From Tetradesmus obliquus (Eukaryota > Chlorophyta > Chlorophyceae > Sphaeropleales > Scenedesmaceae): a DNA stretch of 64,000 nt. Under the pieces are notes generated by a model, which saw only the letters and a list, made by a program, of their open reading frames with translations, was not told the DNA's origin and searched no databases. Positions 12,018-23,300 of the stretch are shown piece after piece (the stretch's first letter is position 1; each line of letters opens with the position of its first letter). The stretch is taken from the NCBI GenBank assembly GCA_030272155.1, contig CP126202.1:1736001-1800000 (forward strand), in the 5' to 3' direction. The position numbers and the translations under genes are program-made.

Positions 12018-13117
12018 GGTGTCGTGTAACAAGAGCAAAACACCACGATCAGCTGATTCAAAATCAAGATCAGGGCAACGCTATCTTCCGATTGGTGTCA
12101 GCTATGGCGCGATGTCGCAATTCAAAATTCAGCAACACAGTGGCATCCGAGGTTTTCGCCTCCCTTTCACATGCGTCGATGACTGTTGAATGCAGCTTTA
12201 CAGTCATCAATCGAACCAAATCATCATCTGAAGTCAACTAATGGTTCATGAAATGGTTGAGATTGGCCTAACGAAGCAAGGCCTGACTGACAGACTCTGC
12301 AGGAGCACTCGCCCGCAGCCTTATTAGATGTTGTGCATAAGAAGCCTCGATGACATCAAAAATAAGCGAAGTTGCCAACTTTGACTCTGGCTGACATCTA
12401 CCCCATGCATCGGGAGCAAGTATGATGTGAGCAACAGTAGCCTGAGCTTGCCAAGCTCGCAGTGCGCTGCACGGCTGAGTCAAGCATGATCTGCAGATTG
12501 CCAGCAGCATGGGCGATTGCTGTTTAGCAAAGCACTGAGCGTTCTGTAAGTGCTGTTGTGCAGAAGTGCTGCCTTTGGCACGACACCAGAAGATGCACTT
12601 TGCTGCAGTGCCTGAGCTGAATTGCTGATGAGTCGCTCAGCCTGAGGATGTGACAGTGGTTGTCCAATTCACAATCCTGCAGCAGCTCACCTGCTTAGGT
12701 TGGCGTTAGGTGGTCATCATCAGCCGCTGCATCAGCACTCAGCCTGAGCATGGTGCTTGGGCCACCATGAGCTGCGCCGCTGCCTGTATGTTGCTGCAGG
12801 ATTCAAACAAAGCAGTGGACAGCTAGAACCATCCAAGCAGTTGGATTCAACCGGTGTGTGCGGTGGCGTGTACAGCGTTGTGAGTTGCTGCCTCCAAATG
12901 TGCAAGCAAGTGTAGCGGTGAGCTCAAGGTGGTGTGCATGGCAGAAATTGGGTGTCTGCAACAGGTGTCAGTGTGTGCCTGCTACATGGACTGCAAACGT
13001 ATGGTGTACAGTCAAGCACCTCTGCCTCCAGCTGTGCTTGACGCTTGCACTAATGGCATGAGCTGCAGTTGAACCTGTAATAGGTTGATGATGATGCAAG
13101 AAGTATGAATGATGGGC
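12018..13117. other. Intergenic region upstream of two minus-strand genes
   Basis: Contains the presumed promoter of the 12017 gene. Short open frames in both strands show no family motif. No repeat array is seen. Confidence 0.5.
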
Positions 13118-13121
13118 AAAA
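13118..13121 (-). terminator. Pol III terminator of the tRNA
   Basis: Four A on the plus strand give TTTT on the tRNA strand, 8 bases beyond the mature 3' end. Confidence 0.6.
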
Positions 13122-13128
13122 CAGACAG

Positions 13129-13201
13129 CACCCGACGCAGGGATCGAACCTGCGACCCTCGCCTTAGGAAAGCGATGCTCTATCCGCTGAGCTAGACGGG
13201 C
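13129..13201 (-). tRNA. tRNA-Arg (anticodon CCU)
   Basis: The 73-base cloverleaf reads cleanly on the minus strand. The acceptor stem GCCCGTC pairs with GTCGGGT, with one G-U and one T-T mismatch at position 6. The D arm is GCTC-AGCGGATA-GAGC. The anticodon stem TCGCT/GGCGA encloses loop TTCCTAA, giving anticodon CCT. The T arm is GCAGG-TTCGATC-CCTGC and the discriminator base is G. CCA is not encoded and there is no intron, as usual for nuclear genes. Internal A box (TAGCTCAGCGG) and B box (GGTTCGATCC) are present. Confidence 0.93.
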
Positions 13202-14481
13202 TTTGGGCTGTGACGCCCACGATTGCCGGTTGCCCACGCCGGGTGAACGTAACCATTTAGACGGTATTGTGTTATTTTTGTTGTTACTTCCCAGATTCAG
13301 CTTTTTTGGGCCTTTCTGCCTTTGTAAATGTTCACTGATGGTACGCTACATCTTTATCAGGCGGTACGAGGCCGATCGGAGGGCATTTGTTGGAAACCCA
13401 CCGTCGCCCAGTGAAGTCAGCTGTGCTAACTGAGCGCACGCGACGCCTGACAGTCGGAAAATGCAGTGTGGTGAATCGTTCATGGCTGACATAGCTGAAA
13501 TTTTCATCGCTAGCTCTGCATTGTGTCTGTCTGTGCTACCCTTGCTGGCCCCTCACCGTGAGTTGGAAGTGAAGTCAGGTGAAGTTGTAGAAGTTCTTGC
13601 CCACTCATTAGGCTCATCATCCAGGGACGCATCCTTATCCATCTGGCTGCATGATTTGATGAACGTAGCCACTGGCGACCATGCTTCTCCATGTGTCTAC
13701 TGGTTTGAGTGCACGTATCGCACTGCGGTGGCACCTCTGTGACTTCTCTCCGAGAGCGTCGCCGTCCAGCGCCACTGGACAGTGTCAAGGTTGGGGCACA
13801 TGACGGTCATTCCGCAGGTGTTCTCCTAACGTTGTTTTGTTTGGTCCCAGTAGGATGTGTTGCTAGCCTGAATAAATGCACGTGACTACAATCTTTGTGT
13901 CAACACATGTCCCCCGCAGCCGCTGCCCCAGCGGTCAACAACCCCCTTGATCTCGCCCACCTCCAAGCTGACCAGACTTATCAAGAGGCTACAAACGCCA
14001 CTCAAGGTTACATGTACCTCTTCGACTGGTTGAACAGCCACGCACAGCTTCACAGTACAATGAAGCTTTTCACATTACATGTCGTGTCATGGGGAGCACC
14101 AGACGGCTGTGTGCCCGTGATACATTTATGGCCATCACCTTCTGTAACAAAAAATCTGTCCGCCCACTGCTGCCTGCATGCCTTGCACACCATATACACC
14201 ACTGCTATGTGATATCTGTGATACACAATGCCTAATGCTTTGGTTTTCTGCTGCTATTGCGATTTCCTCGCGAGTGTCATGACTGGAACCCACACCACGG
14301 TCTACCCAGGACTACTTGAAGGCCGGGGGGCAGGGGTCCCAGGTGGTCCCGCCCATGGACCCCTAACGACCCTGCCCTGTAACCTTCTCTGTGCCTACAG
14401 GTGAGAACTTCGCATGATGCTATGGTGCCGGGCAGCCGTGCCTACATGAGCAGCCCACCACTCGGAGTGCCAGGAGACTTT
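13202..14481. other. Gene-poor region with one coding-like stretch
   Basis: Mostly unassigned. From the putative acceptor ccccgcag at 13919, a plus-strand frame runs to 14212. It contains NNPLDLAHLQADQTYQEATN and TQGYMYLFDWLNSHAQ and is free of the CAG/CTG runs seen in the other genes. I do not recognise it; it could be an exon or a transposon remnant. Confidence 0.35.
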
Positions 14482-14530
14482 GGCGGGGGTCTTCTGGCTC
14501 AGCATTGCTTGAAGGTGCGCAGCTGTGCAT
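14482..14530 (+). repeat. Dispersed ~65-bp element, copy 2
   Basis: Reads ggcgggggtcttctgg, then a core matching copies at 4687 and 30858 (attgcttgaaggtgcgcag). Similarity fades after tgtgcat but returns weakly at gtctagaattcgtc (about 14559-14572), suggesting a small insertion in this copy. Confidence 0.65.
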
Positions 14531-14572
14531 GACCAGCGTGCTTCGGCATCCTGGCTTTGTCTAGAATTCGTC

Positions 14573-16130
14573 ATTTTACATTACGACGAGGGCCGCTTCG
14601 AGAGAGATAGCTGCCCTGGCCCAGGTTATTTACAGCACAGTGCTGCAGATCATCTGGGCCCACACTGCTGAAAAATATGACAGCATCCATTCAGCGAGCA
14701 AGCTACTGGCATATTGCTGAGCCAGTGACTGCAAATGTGCCACATGGCGGCCAGCAACACCAAATCACTGCGTCAAGCTGAGTGATCAAGCGCACAAGGA
14801 CTTCTCATGCCCATAGTGACCGACACTACCCTGCATGCAGTGCATTGTAGCAGCATAGCACGTGCGGCAACATAGGCAGGTGCCGCACCCCGCTTGCCCC
14901 GCTTGCGCGGCGCGGCAAGCTTGCAGCAACACAGCCAGACCCAAGCAGGCGGCAGCTTGAAGCTAGCCGAAGGATGCTCCCCAATCTACAGCATGCATGT
15001 AGCACATGCTGACGGACTGCTGCATGCGCATATGCCGCCTGTGCTGCAGCCGCATCCGGCGCAAGTGAAGCGGCGCAACAGCATGCAACAGCGCCCCACA
15101 TTAGGTGATAACACCAGCATGCCACAGCGCCCCATGCGCCCAGCAGGGTAGCGTGCCAGGCGCTGTGTGTAAAGCGTATAGGAAACACACTTTGCAAAGC
15201 ACAATGCAACATAGTGCTCTAGATGCCACACGCTGTGTGTTGGCAGCGCTGCCGCTGGCAGGCGTAGGCACACCTCCAGCAAATGCTGCTGTGTCAAAGA
15301 CCATACTGTAATGTACATCGCACAGCCACACTCAGCACACCCCTCTGCAATTTGGCCGAGTGTGCAGCGTGGCCGGCAAGCAATCGTAACCTTGTGCAAC
15401 ATGTTGCCGCTGCATTAGCAGCGGCTTTCATTCTGTGCAGCCATGCGGGATCTGCCGAGTGTCTCAACTAGCACAGTCCTGCCTACACACAGTGCACAGG
15501 TACATGCACACAGGCAGGTTGAAGTCGTGCCAACACACCTTATTTCATTGCCCGGCCAAAGCCAACAATACGACCACTAGCAGTGAACCCTGAAGCCCAC
15601 TTGTGCAGTAGGCTTGACACCCTCCACGTGGACGGCTGCACATTTGTGGTGCTGCGCAGCTGTCACTGCTGTCTTTTGATGATCATATCAGCATGATACC
15701 TGACAACAATGTTAACTCACTGTGCACCATACCACACAACAGCACAGCAACATCTTACCAGGAATGGCATGTCCTGCTGCCTGTCTACACACGTACTTGC
15801 TTTGTCTACAAACGCAGTTGCCTTGAATGCAGACAATGTGGCGATGCAACAGGCTGACTTGTCAATTGCATGCGCACGAGCCATGACCACTCAATCACTG
15901 CCACGCGCTCAGACAGCGCACGATCTGCCAATCAAGCCATAGCAACAATGGGGCACGATAAACAACCCAACGTCCCTGCCAGCACACTGAGGGTGTGCCA
16001 CATTACGGCAGAAGACCGTGTGTCAACGCATGTGTGCGTGCGCGGTGCCGCAGCTGCCTTCCAGCCATCACACGTCAACCAGACTGTGCATCTGCAACTG
16101 GACCAACACAGCCATCAGCCGCTGCTGTTG
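14573..16130. other. Intergenic region, nothing assignable
   Basis: Contains unremarkable GC-rich sequence and short overlapping frames. I find no conserved protein, RNA gene or clear tandem array. Confidence 0.5.
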
Positions 16131-16455
16131 GATTCATGGCCCACACCAGGCCAGGCTGTTGGCGACCATCATGCCGCTGGCAGCAGCAGCAGCAGCAGCA
16201 GCGAGCCAGCCAAACCCTGTTTGAAGTGTCCAGAAAAGTGCTTCACAGTGACAGCTCCTCCAGCACCTTGAAGTGGTCCCACACAGGGGCCAGGCTTTTG
16301 GCAGCCATCATGCCGCTGGCAGCAGCACCAGCAAGCAGTCAAACCCAGCACCGGTCATCAAGCGCTCTCAGACTGTCTCACAGCAACAGCTCCTCCAACA
16401 CCTTCAAGTGGTCCCACACAGGGGCCAAACTGTTGGCTGCCATCATGCCACTGGC
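16130..16455 (-). repeat. Three echoes of the CRTISO-like terminal exon, beyond the stop
   Basis: Downstream of the gene's stop (16535) the end of exon 11 recurs at about 16455-16370 (VWDHLKVLEELLL then TGA), 16318-16245 (VWDHFKVLEELSL then TGA) and 16180-16130 (GMMVANSLA, degraded). Each repeats the coding end together with its stop region. Confidence 0.8.
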
Positions 16456-16534
16456 AGCAGCAGCAAGTCGGGCAAGCCCAACACCGGACCCAATGACACA
16501 ATAGATGTGAAGGCTGCTGCTGATGATCTGAACC

Positions 16535-17387
16535 TTACAGCGACAGCTCCTCCAGCACCTTGAGGTGATCCCACACAGGCGCCAAACTGTTGGCTGCCAT
16601 CATGCCGCTGGCAGCGGCAGCAGGAACGCCAATGCCTGGCATGCAGCTGTCGCCACACACTGTGAGGCCAGGCACGGGGGTAGCAGTGCCTGGCCAGGTG
16701 CGCTTGCCGCTTGCTGAGATGGCTGGGCCTGCAGGAGATGTGAGAGGTGGCAGCAGCAGCAGCAGCAGCAGTGGCAGCAGCAGCAGCAGTGGCAGGATAG
16801 GTGCTGTGTCAGACTCAGCATCGCATAAGTTCTGGATAAGTGTGAGGTGTGGCAGTAGCCGTGCCTGGCCAGGTGCGTTTGCCACTTGCTGACATGGCTG
16901 GGCCTGAAGGCGGCAGCAGCAGCAGCAGTGGCATGAGAGGCGGTGTGTCAGATCAAGTGCAGAGTGCAGCTCCATTCATCTTCTGCCATATGCCACCGCA
17001 CTGCTGCTGATCATCAAGACCAACCACCAACACCAGCAAATGACCACCCCTTCCTCAATGCAGTTTGCGGTGCAATAAATCTCCGAAACAGCCTGCTCAC
17101 CGTAGCTGCCCCTGTGCCGCCGCAGGAAGCGCTCGTGCGTGAGTGGCGTGCCCACCATACACAGCTCGGTGCGCTCACGAACGTCAGGGATGAAGCGCTC
17201 CAGCGCCTGCAGCAGCAGCAGCAGCAGCGGCGCAAAGTTTGTCTTGGTGTACTGTTCATGGTGTGAGTGGCGTGCCCACCATGCACAGCTCGGTGCGGTG
17301 CCCCGGGACGGCGCAGATCAATGCTACCGAGCTTATCTGTACAGCAGCTATATGCTCTGATGTCTGGATCGAAGCGCTCCAGCGCCT

Positions 17388-17425
<38 letters not shown>

Positions 17426-20272
17426 GGCAGCAGCAGCAGCGCAAAAAGAGTCTTGATGTACTGTGGCTGACGTGAGTGCACAATGCGCTAGCAGCAGCTT
17501 CAACAGCATCAGCGGGTCCCGCATGCCTACGCTACCAAAATCTGCACGTCGGGCAGCAATGGCTGGCACACCATTCACCTTGCTGCATTACGCACAGGGT
17601 GCAACACATGAACACACATCGCACACAGCATAACACAGCGCCTGAAGCAGGCCCTCACCTTCCACAGCGTCTGCGAGCGCTCCTGCTTGAGGTCTTCATA
17701 CTCCTTGCTGCCTCACTTCAGCCCCTCCAACACACTGCAACGCTCGATTCCACCACAGTTTACCTTCCATAGCGTCGGCCAGCGCTGCTGCTTTGGTTCT
17801 TCATACCTCCATGCTGCCCCTGCGTAGCCCTTCCAACACGCTGAGGGTTCATATGCACAGGGGAGCAAAGACACACAGCACACAGCGCACAACAAATGAA
17901 ACCCCCGCACCCCCTCACCTTCCACAGGGTCTGCGAGCGCTCTTGCTTTAGGTCTTCATACTCCTTGCTGCCTCGTTTCAGCCCCTCCCACACGCTGTAG
18001 GGCTCATTGCCTGCGGTGTAGGCGTGCACCACTGCCTTGCCTGGGGGCGCCAGCGCCGGGTCAAACTGCGTGGGGATGCTGGCGACGCAAAAAGACAAGG
18101 AGAATAAACAGGAACAGCAGGGTCCGAGTTCGACGAGGGGTTGCATTGGTGTGCGCAAGCGGGGACACGCAAGTTTCGAAAAGGAGAAGGAGATGAACAA
18201 AAAGAACATGTGTTACAGGGCACATGCGCCGCAGAACTTCAGCAATCAAGCTGTCGCTGTAGGATGTCACTCAACAAAACTCGCCTGCACACGTTGAGGG
18301 GTGCCTCAAAGTCAGACCAATTGCTGACCACCAGGTGGAGACCCAAGCCACACAAACTTCAGCAATCAGGCTGTCACTCAGAGAAACCCACCTAGCGATG
18401 CACACGTTGAGGGGCGCCTCCAAGTCTGACCAGTCGTTGACCACCAGGTGGTGGCAGTCCAGGTCAGGGGACAGGCCAGCCGCATCAATGCCCAGGTGCA
18501 TGTGCAGGAAGGAGGCGGCCTGTGGGAGAGGATGAGTTGGCACACAGAGCATGTGCAGTGAGCGGCGTAATTTTGGTCACACTTCTACTTGTGTTATCAA
18601 GTATATCAATAGTGTTGTGTATCTACTTGTTACCTGTGGTGTAGTGACTGACTCCCACCGCCACTCCCTGAGCCCCACCCCGGCCGCAAGCAGCTTGCGT
18701 GGGTCCAACACACAACCCAAACCGCTGATCAACCGTTACACTGTAAGAAAACACATACAGTAACACTGCTGCACATGTGGTGTTGTTACCGATTCCCGCT
18801 GCCATTCCTTAGGTCCAACCCCAGGAGCCAGCAGCTTGTGTGTGCCCCACGAAGAGGCACTACCAACAGCCATACTTTCAAAATAACATATAAAGTAACA
18901 CTGTCAAAATAACACAAAAAGTAACAGTGCCGCACCTGTGGTGTTGTTACCGACTCCCGCCGCCACTCCTTGGGCCCCACCCCAGGCGCCAGCAGCTTGT
19001 GTGTGTCCCACGAAGAGGCAAACAACAGCCACACTTCAAAAAAATAACACATAAAGTAACACCGCCGCACCTGTGGCGTAGTGACAGACTCCCGCCTCCA
19101 TTCCTTAGGTCCCACCCCAGGGGCCAGCAGCTTGTGTGTGTCCCACACAGAGGCATTGCTGACAACGCCTTTGCGCGCACGGATCACCTCCAGCGGCCCT
19201 TCACTGCTGCTGCTGCTGCTGCCATTAGGTGTTGGCGCTGGGGAGCGCCGCCGCAGTGCCACGCCGGTTGCTTGGCCTCCCTCCATGACAATGTGATCCA
19301 CATGGCTGCGCAGCAGCAGCCGGCCGCCGTTCTTTTCGAGGCCCCTGATGAGTGCGGCGATGATGGCCTCACTGCCACCCATCTACAGCAGCAGCAGCAG
19401 CAGCAGCAGCACCAGCACCAGCACCAGCAGCAGTGGCGGGGTAAGGACAACGGCGGTGCAGCGTGAAGCATACAGCCTTCCACGCCACCAAGAACATGGT
19501 GTGGCATAGCCGCAGCCCACTGATGTAACTCATCTGTCTCTCAGGCAAGCAGCCCGTCTCACCAGGTAGTTGATGTGGTTGCAGCCTTTTATGAATCCCA
19601 TCTCAGCTGCCAGCATGTCTTGTGCGAGCATGCACTATGCAGCATGTGGCTACTCACCAGGTTGAGATGATGCATTTCTTGGGACACGCAACAAATGCAG
19701 CTAACGTCACAGCACAGCACAGCAGCAGCAGCAGCACTGCAAAAACAGCCACTCACTGGGTAGTCGATGCGGTTGCGGCCCTCGCCCCGCTCCATGAACA
19801 TGAACACCATCTCAGCCGCCAGCGTGTCTTTTGCCAGCATGCCGCTCAGCACGAAGCACTCCAGGTCTAGCATGGACTTGAGCCAGGGGTCCTTGATGTG
19901 CTTGTCCACCACAGCACTGAAGGGGCCCTGCATGAGCCAAGGGCAGAACCATATACAAACACCAAGCAAGTAAGCCTTGCCCCAGTCCTGGTGTCAGATA
20001 GCAAGCACTCTGTATACGTACTGGCCTCTCTGCTGCGCTGGAGGCCCACGCACCTTGAACTGGTCGGCCACCAGGTCAGTCAACAGCAGCTGCAAGGGTT
20101 TCAGCATGCATTTGCTTGAAGCATGACAGCAAGCATGGCAGCAAGCACTGCGCTAACATGGCGGCTGTGCTGCAGCCCCACGCACCGTGAGCTGGTTTGC
20201 CACCAGGCCAGTCAGCAGCAGCTGCGGCCCAAAGAATCGCGCGGCAGTCAGCAGCATGCCTGGGTCAGACCT

Positions 20273-20316
<44 letters not shown>

Positions 20317-23300
20317 TACATGCCTGAGGACATGCACTACCGATACCATTGCAGGCAGGCATGTGACACGTGGTGTCAGCGGTCACCCTTGAACAAGCCA
20401 AATGCCCAGGATATCATCATGCAGGATGCATGGACGACAAAGAAAAGCAGTGCACCAACGTACCTGATGGCTGCTGCAGGAAACGTCGCTGCACCGCGCT
20501 GCAGTGGGGCCATGGCCGCCTCCAGCCGCCAACACTCTGCCACTGCTGCAGGGCCAGCGAAGCTGTGCCTCAACGTGTTACACATTTTGCATCATACCAG
20601 CATCAGCCCCCACAGCAAGCCTGATACCCGTCTCCAAGCGGCATCACAGGCAACATCAATGAGCAAAGCAACACCACATTTCAACCTACCTAATCGCTGC
20701 TGCAGGGAATGTCGCTGCCCCACGCTGCAGGGGGGCCATGGCCGCCTCCAGCCGCCGCCACTCTGCCACTGCTGCAGGGCCAGCAATGCGGCCGATCATG
20801 TCTGTATAGTCGGCGCGGTCTGCCACAATGGGAGTGCGGCGGCCCTCTGGATCATGCAGCACCCACTGCAATGCAAAATCAGCAGTGAAGCACCATCGAA
20901 GGTAAGGTAAGCGTATGTAAGCACCCGATTATGTCTGTATAGTCGTTGCGGTCTGCCACGATTGATGTGTGCGGCGGCCCTCAGGGTCGTGCAGCACCCA
21001 CTGCAACAGATACGCCAGCAACGCAGCACAAGCGGAAGTATAATAAGCTGATGCACAACTAAGTGTTTGACATAAGGCCTGCCAAAGCCTATTCAAGGGC
21101 ATGCAAGACCCACTGCAGTGCAGCAAAGGCACGGGTGTGTTGCAGTGGCATGGTCAGCATATGTGTGCAATCATGTCTGTGTACTCGACCCGGTGTGTCA
21201 TGTAAATCTACTGCTGACGCCACGTCAGATACCACGATAGGGGCTGGGGACAATGCAGTGCTCGTGAGGTCATTGCTTCTGTATGTCAGCGTTGCCAATG
21301 CTGCAATGGAGCAGCCCATCTTGTTTACTTCAGCTGTTGTTGCTGCTGCTGCGCTTGCGCCCTACCTGGCTGTAGCACTTGCACTCTACGCGCTCGCCCA
21401 GCAGCTCCAAAACACTGCTAGAGCAGCTCCTCAACAAGACATACAATCATATAGTCTGTAATCACCTGGCTGTAGCGCTTGCACTCCACGCGCTCGCCCA
21501 GCAGCTCCAGCACCTGCGCCAGCGGGTTTCTGCTGCTGCCTGGGGGGTCGGCCAGGCCCATGTGGAAAGAGGGGCCGGCATCAAACGTGTAGCCGCCGAC
21601 CTGAAATGAGTGTGCGGCACCACCTGCAGCGCAAACAAAGCATGCAGCAGGGCAGAAACATGTGGAAGGAGGGCCCAGCATCGAAGGTATAGCCGCCGAC
21701 CTGGAAGGAGTGTGCGGCACCACCTGCAGCAGCAGAAAAAGGGGAGCAGACGCGCAAGCATTGAAACGCGCAGGCCCATGGGGCAGGACGGCCCAGACTT
21801 GTAGGTCGCAAACCTGAAAGGAGTGCGCGACGCCTCCTGCATCAGCAAATAAGGGGAGCAGGCGCGCAAGCAATGAAACACGCAGGCCCATGTGGAAGGA
21901 GGGCCCGGCATCAAACGTGTAGCCGCCAACCTGAAAGGAGTGCGCGGCGCCACCTGCAGCAGACGGCAAGCATGCGGGTTGGCCAGCCCCATGTAACGAC
22001 CAATGTGAAAAGCTTGCAGGAAGACGCCGCGCTGGCTGTTGATACTGCTGCTAGCTTTGCGTGCTGCTTCTGGCGGTGTGTGCTGCTGCTGGCTTGCACG
22101 AACATGCTGCTAGCTTGCTGTTCTAATGCTAGCTTTGCATGCTGCTGCTGGCTGCGTGTGCTGCTGCTGGCTTGCAGGAATATGTCATACTGGCTTGTGT
22201 TCTGCTGCTGGCTTCAAGTGCCGCTGCTAGCTTGCAGGAACATGCAGCTAGCTTGCAGGAACATGCTGCCGCTGTGGCCGTTGACTGCCAGCTGGCAATA
22301 GACTGATGCAGGTGCCCCATTGAACCTGTTTGCAGGATGCATGCCAACATGTGCAGTGATAGGCTTCCACACGACTTGCTGCGTTACTTGCTGGAATGCA
22401 TGGTTTGACTCAATGGTGAGCTGCCTACTTTGCACTGCTGCTGCTACTGACACCCAACGTCTACTCTGCGGTTGTCTACAGCAGCTGGAACAGCTGGCTA
22501 TTGCAAAGGCCCCCTTAGTGCTGCAAACAGGCTTTGGATATTGCATTGCAAGCTGTATCTTGGTGATAGCAACACACCTGGCAGGTAGTGTGACTCCACC
22601 ACAGTTACTTTGTAGCCATATCGAGCCAGCAGCGCGCCACACCACAGTCCTGCAGGAAAGCACACAGTTGACCTAAGCTGACATTGAATGGCATAAATTG
22701 CAGTCTCCTGCAAGTTAATTGACATCAGTTGCAGATACTGACTGGCATCAATTGCAGTCTCCTGCAAGCTAACTGGCATCAGTTGCAGAACTGACTGGCA
22801 TCAATTGCAGTCTCCTGCAAGCTTGTGCAACAGGTCGACACACCACACTGCACACACGTTGCAGCAGTACTACAGCTGCTGTTGCTGCAACTGCTGCAAG
22901 TGTTGTGTCAGGTGCGTGTGCTGCCTGCTGCACAGAGTCTGAGAGAGCAAGCAAATGCTGGCAGCATGCATGCAGGACCATTGCTGCAGCGTCAACTACA
23001 AAGGTCTGGTTACCACGCCATAAACAGTCGTATCTCAAAGCACCTATGACTTGTTAGGCCTCAGGCCTGCTGCTGCTGCTGCTGAGCCAGTGATGTCATG
23101 TGATGCTGGCGGGCTGACAGGCAATGCATTGCTGTTGCCGCTGCCCAAGCTGCGGCTCACCTCCAATTCCCGAGCCTATCACTACGTAATCTGTATCGTG
23201 CGAACGATTCTTCTCCTGCTCTTGACGCGACCGCGGTGGAGGACTGCTAGCAGTGGGGCGTTCTGTGGTGAACGCTTTGGTTGTGGCAACGCGCCCGGGC

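Noticed and set aside
14826-15402. Overlapping Cys/Ala-rich frames on both strands
   Set aside because: No conserved domain, splice context or codon bias; likely chance frames in GC-rich DNA.
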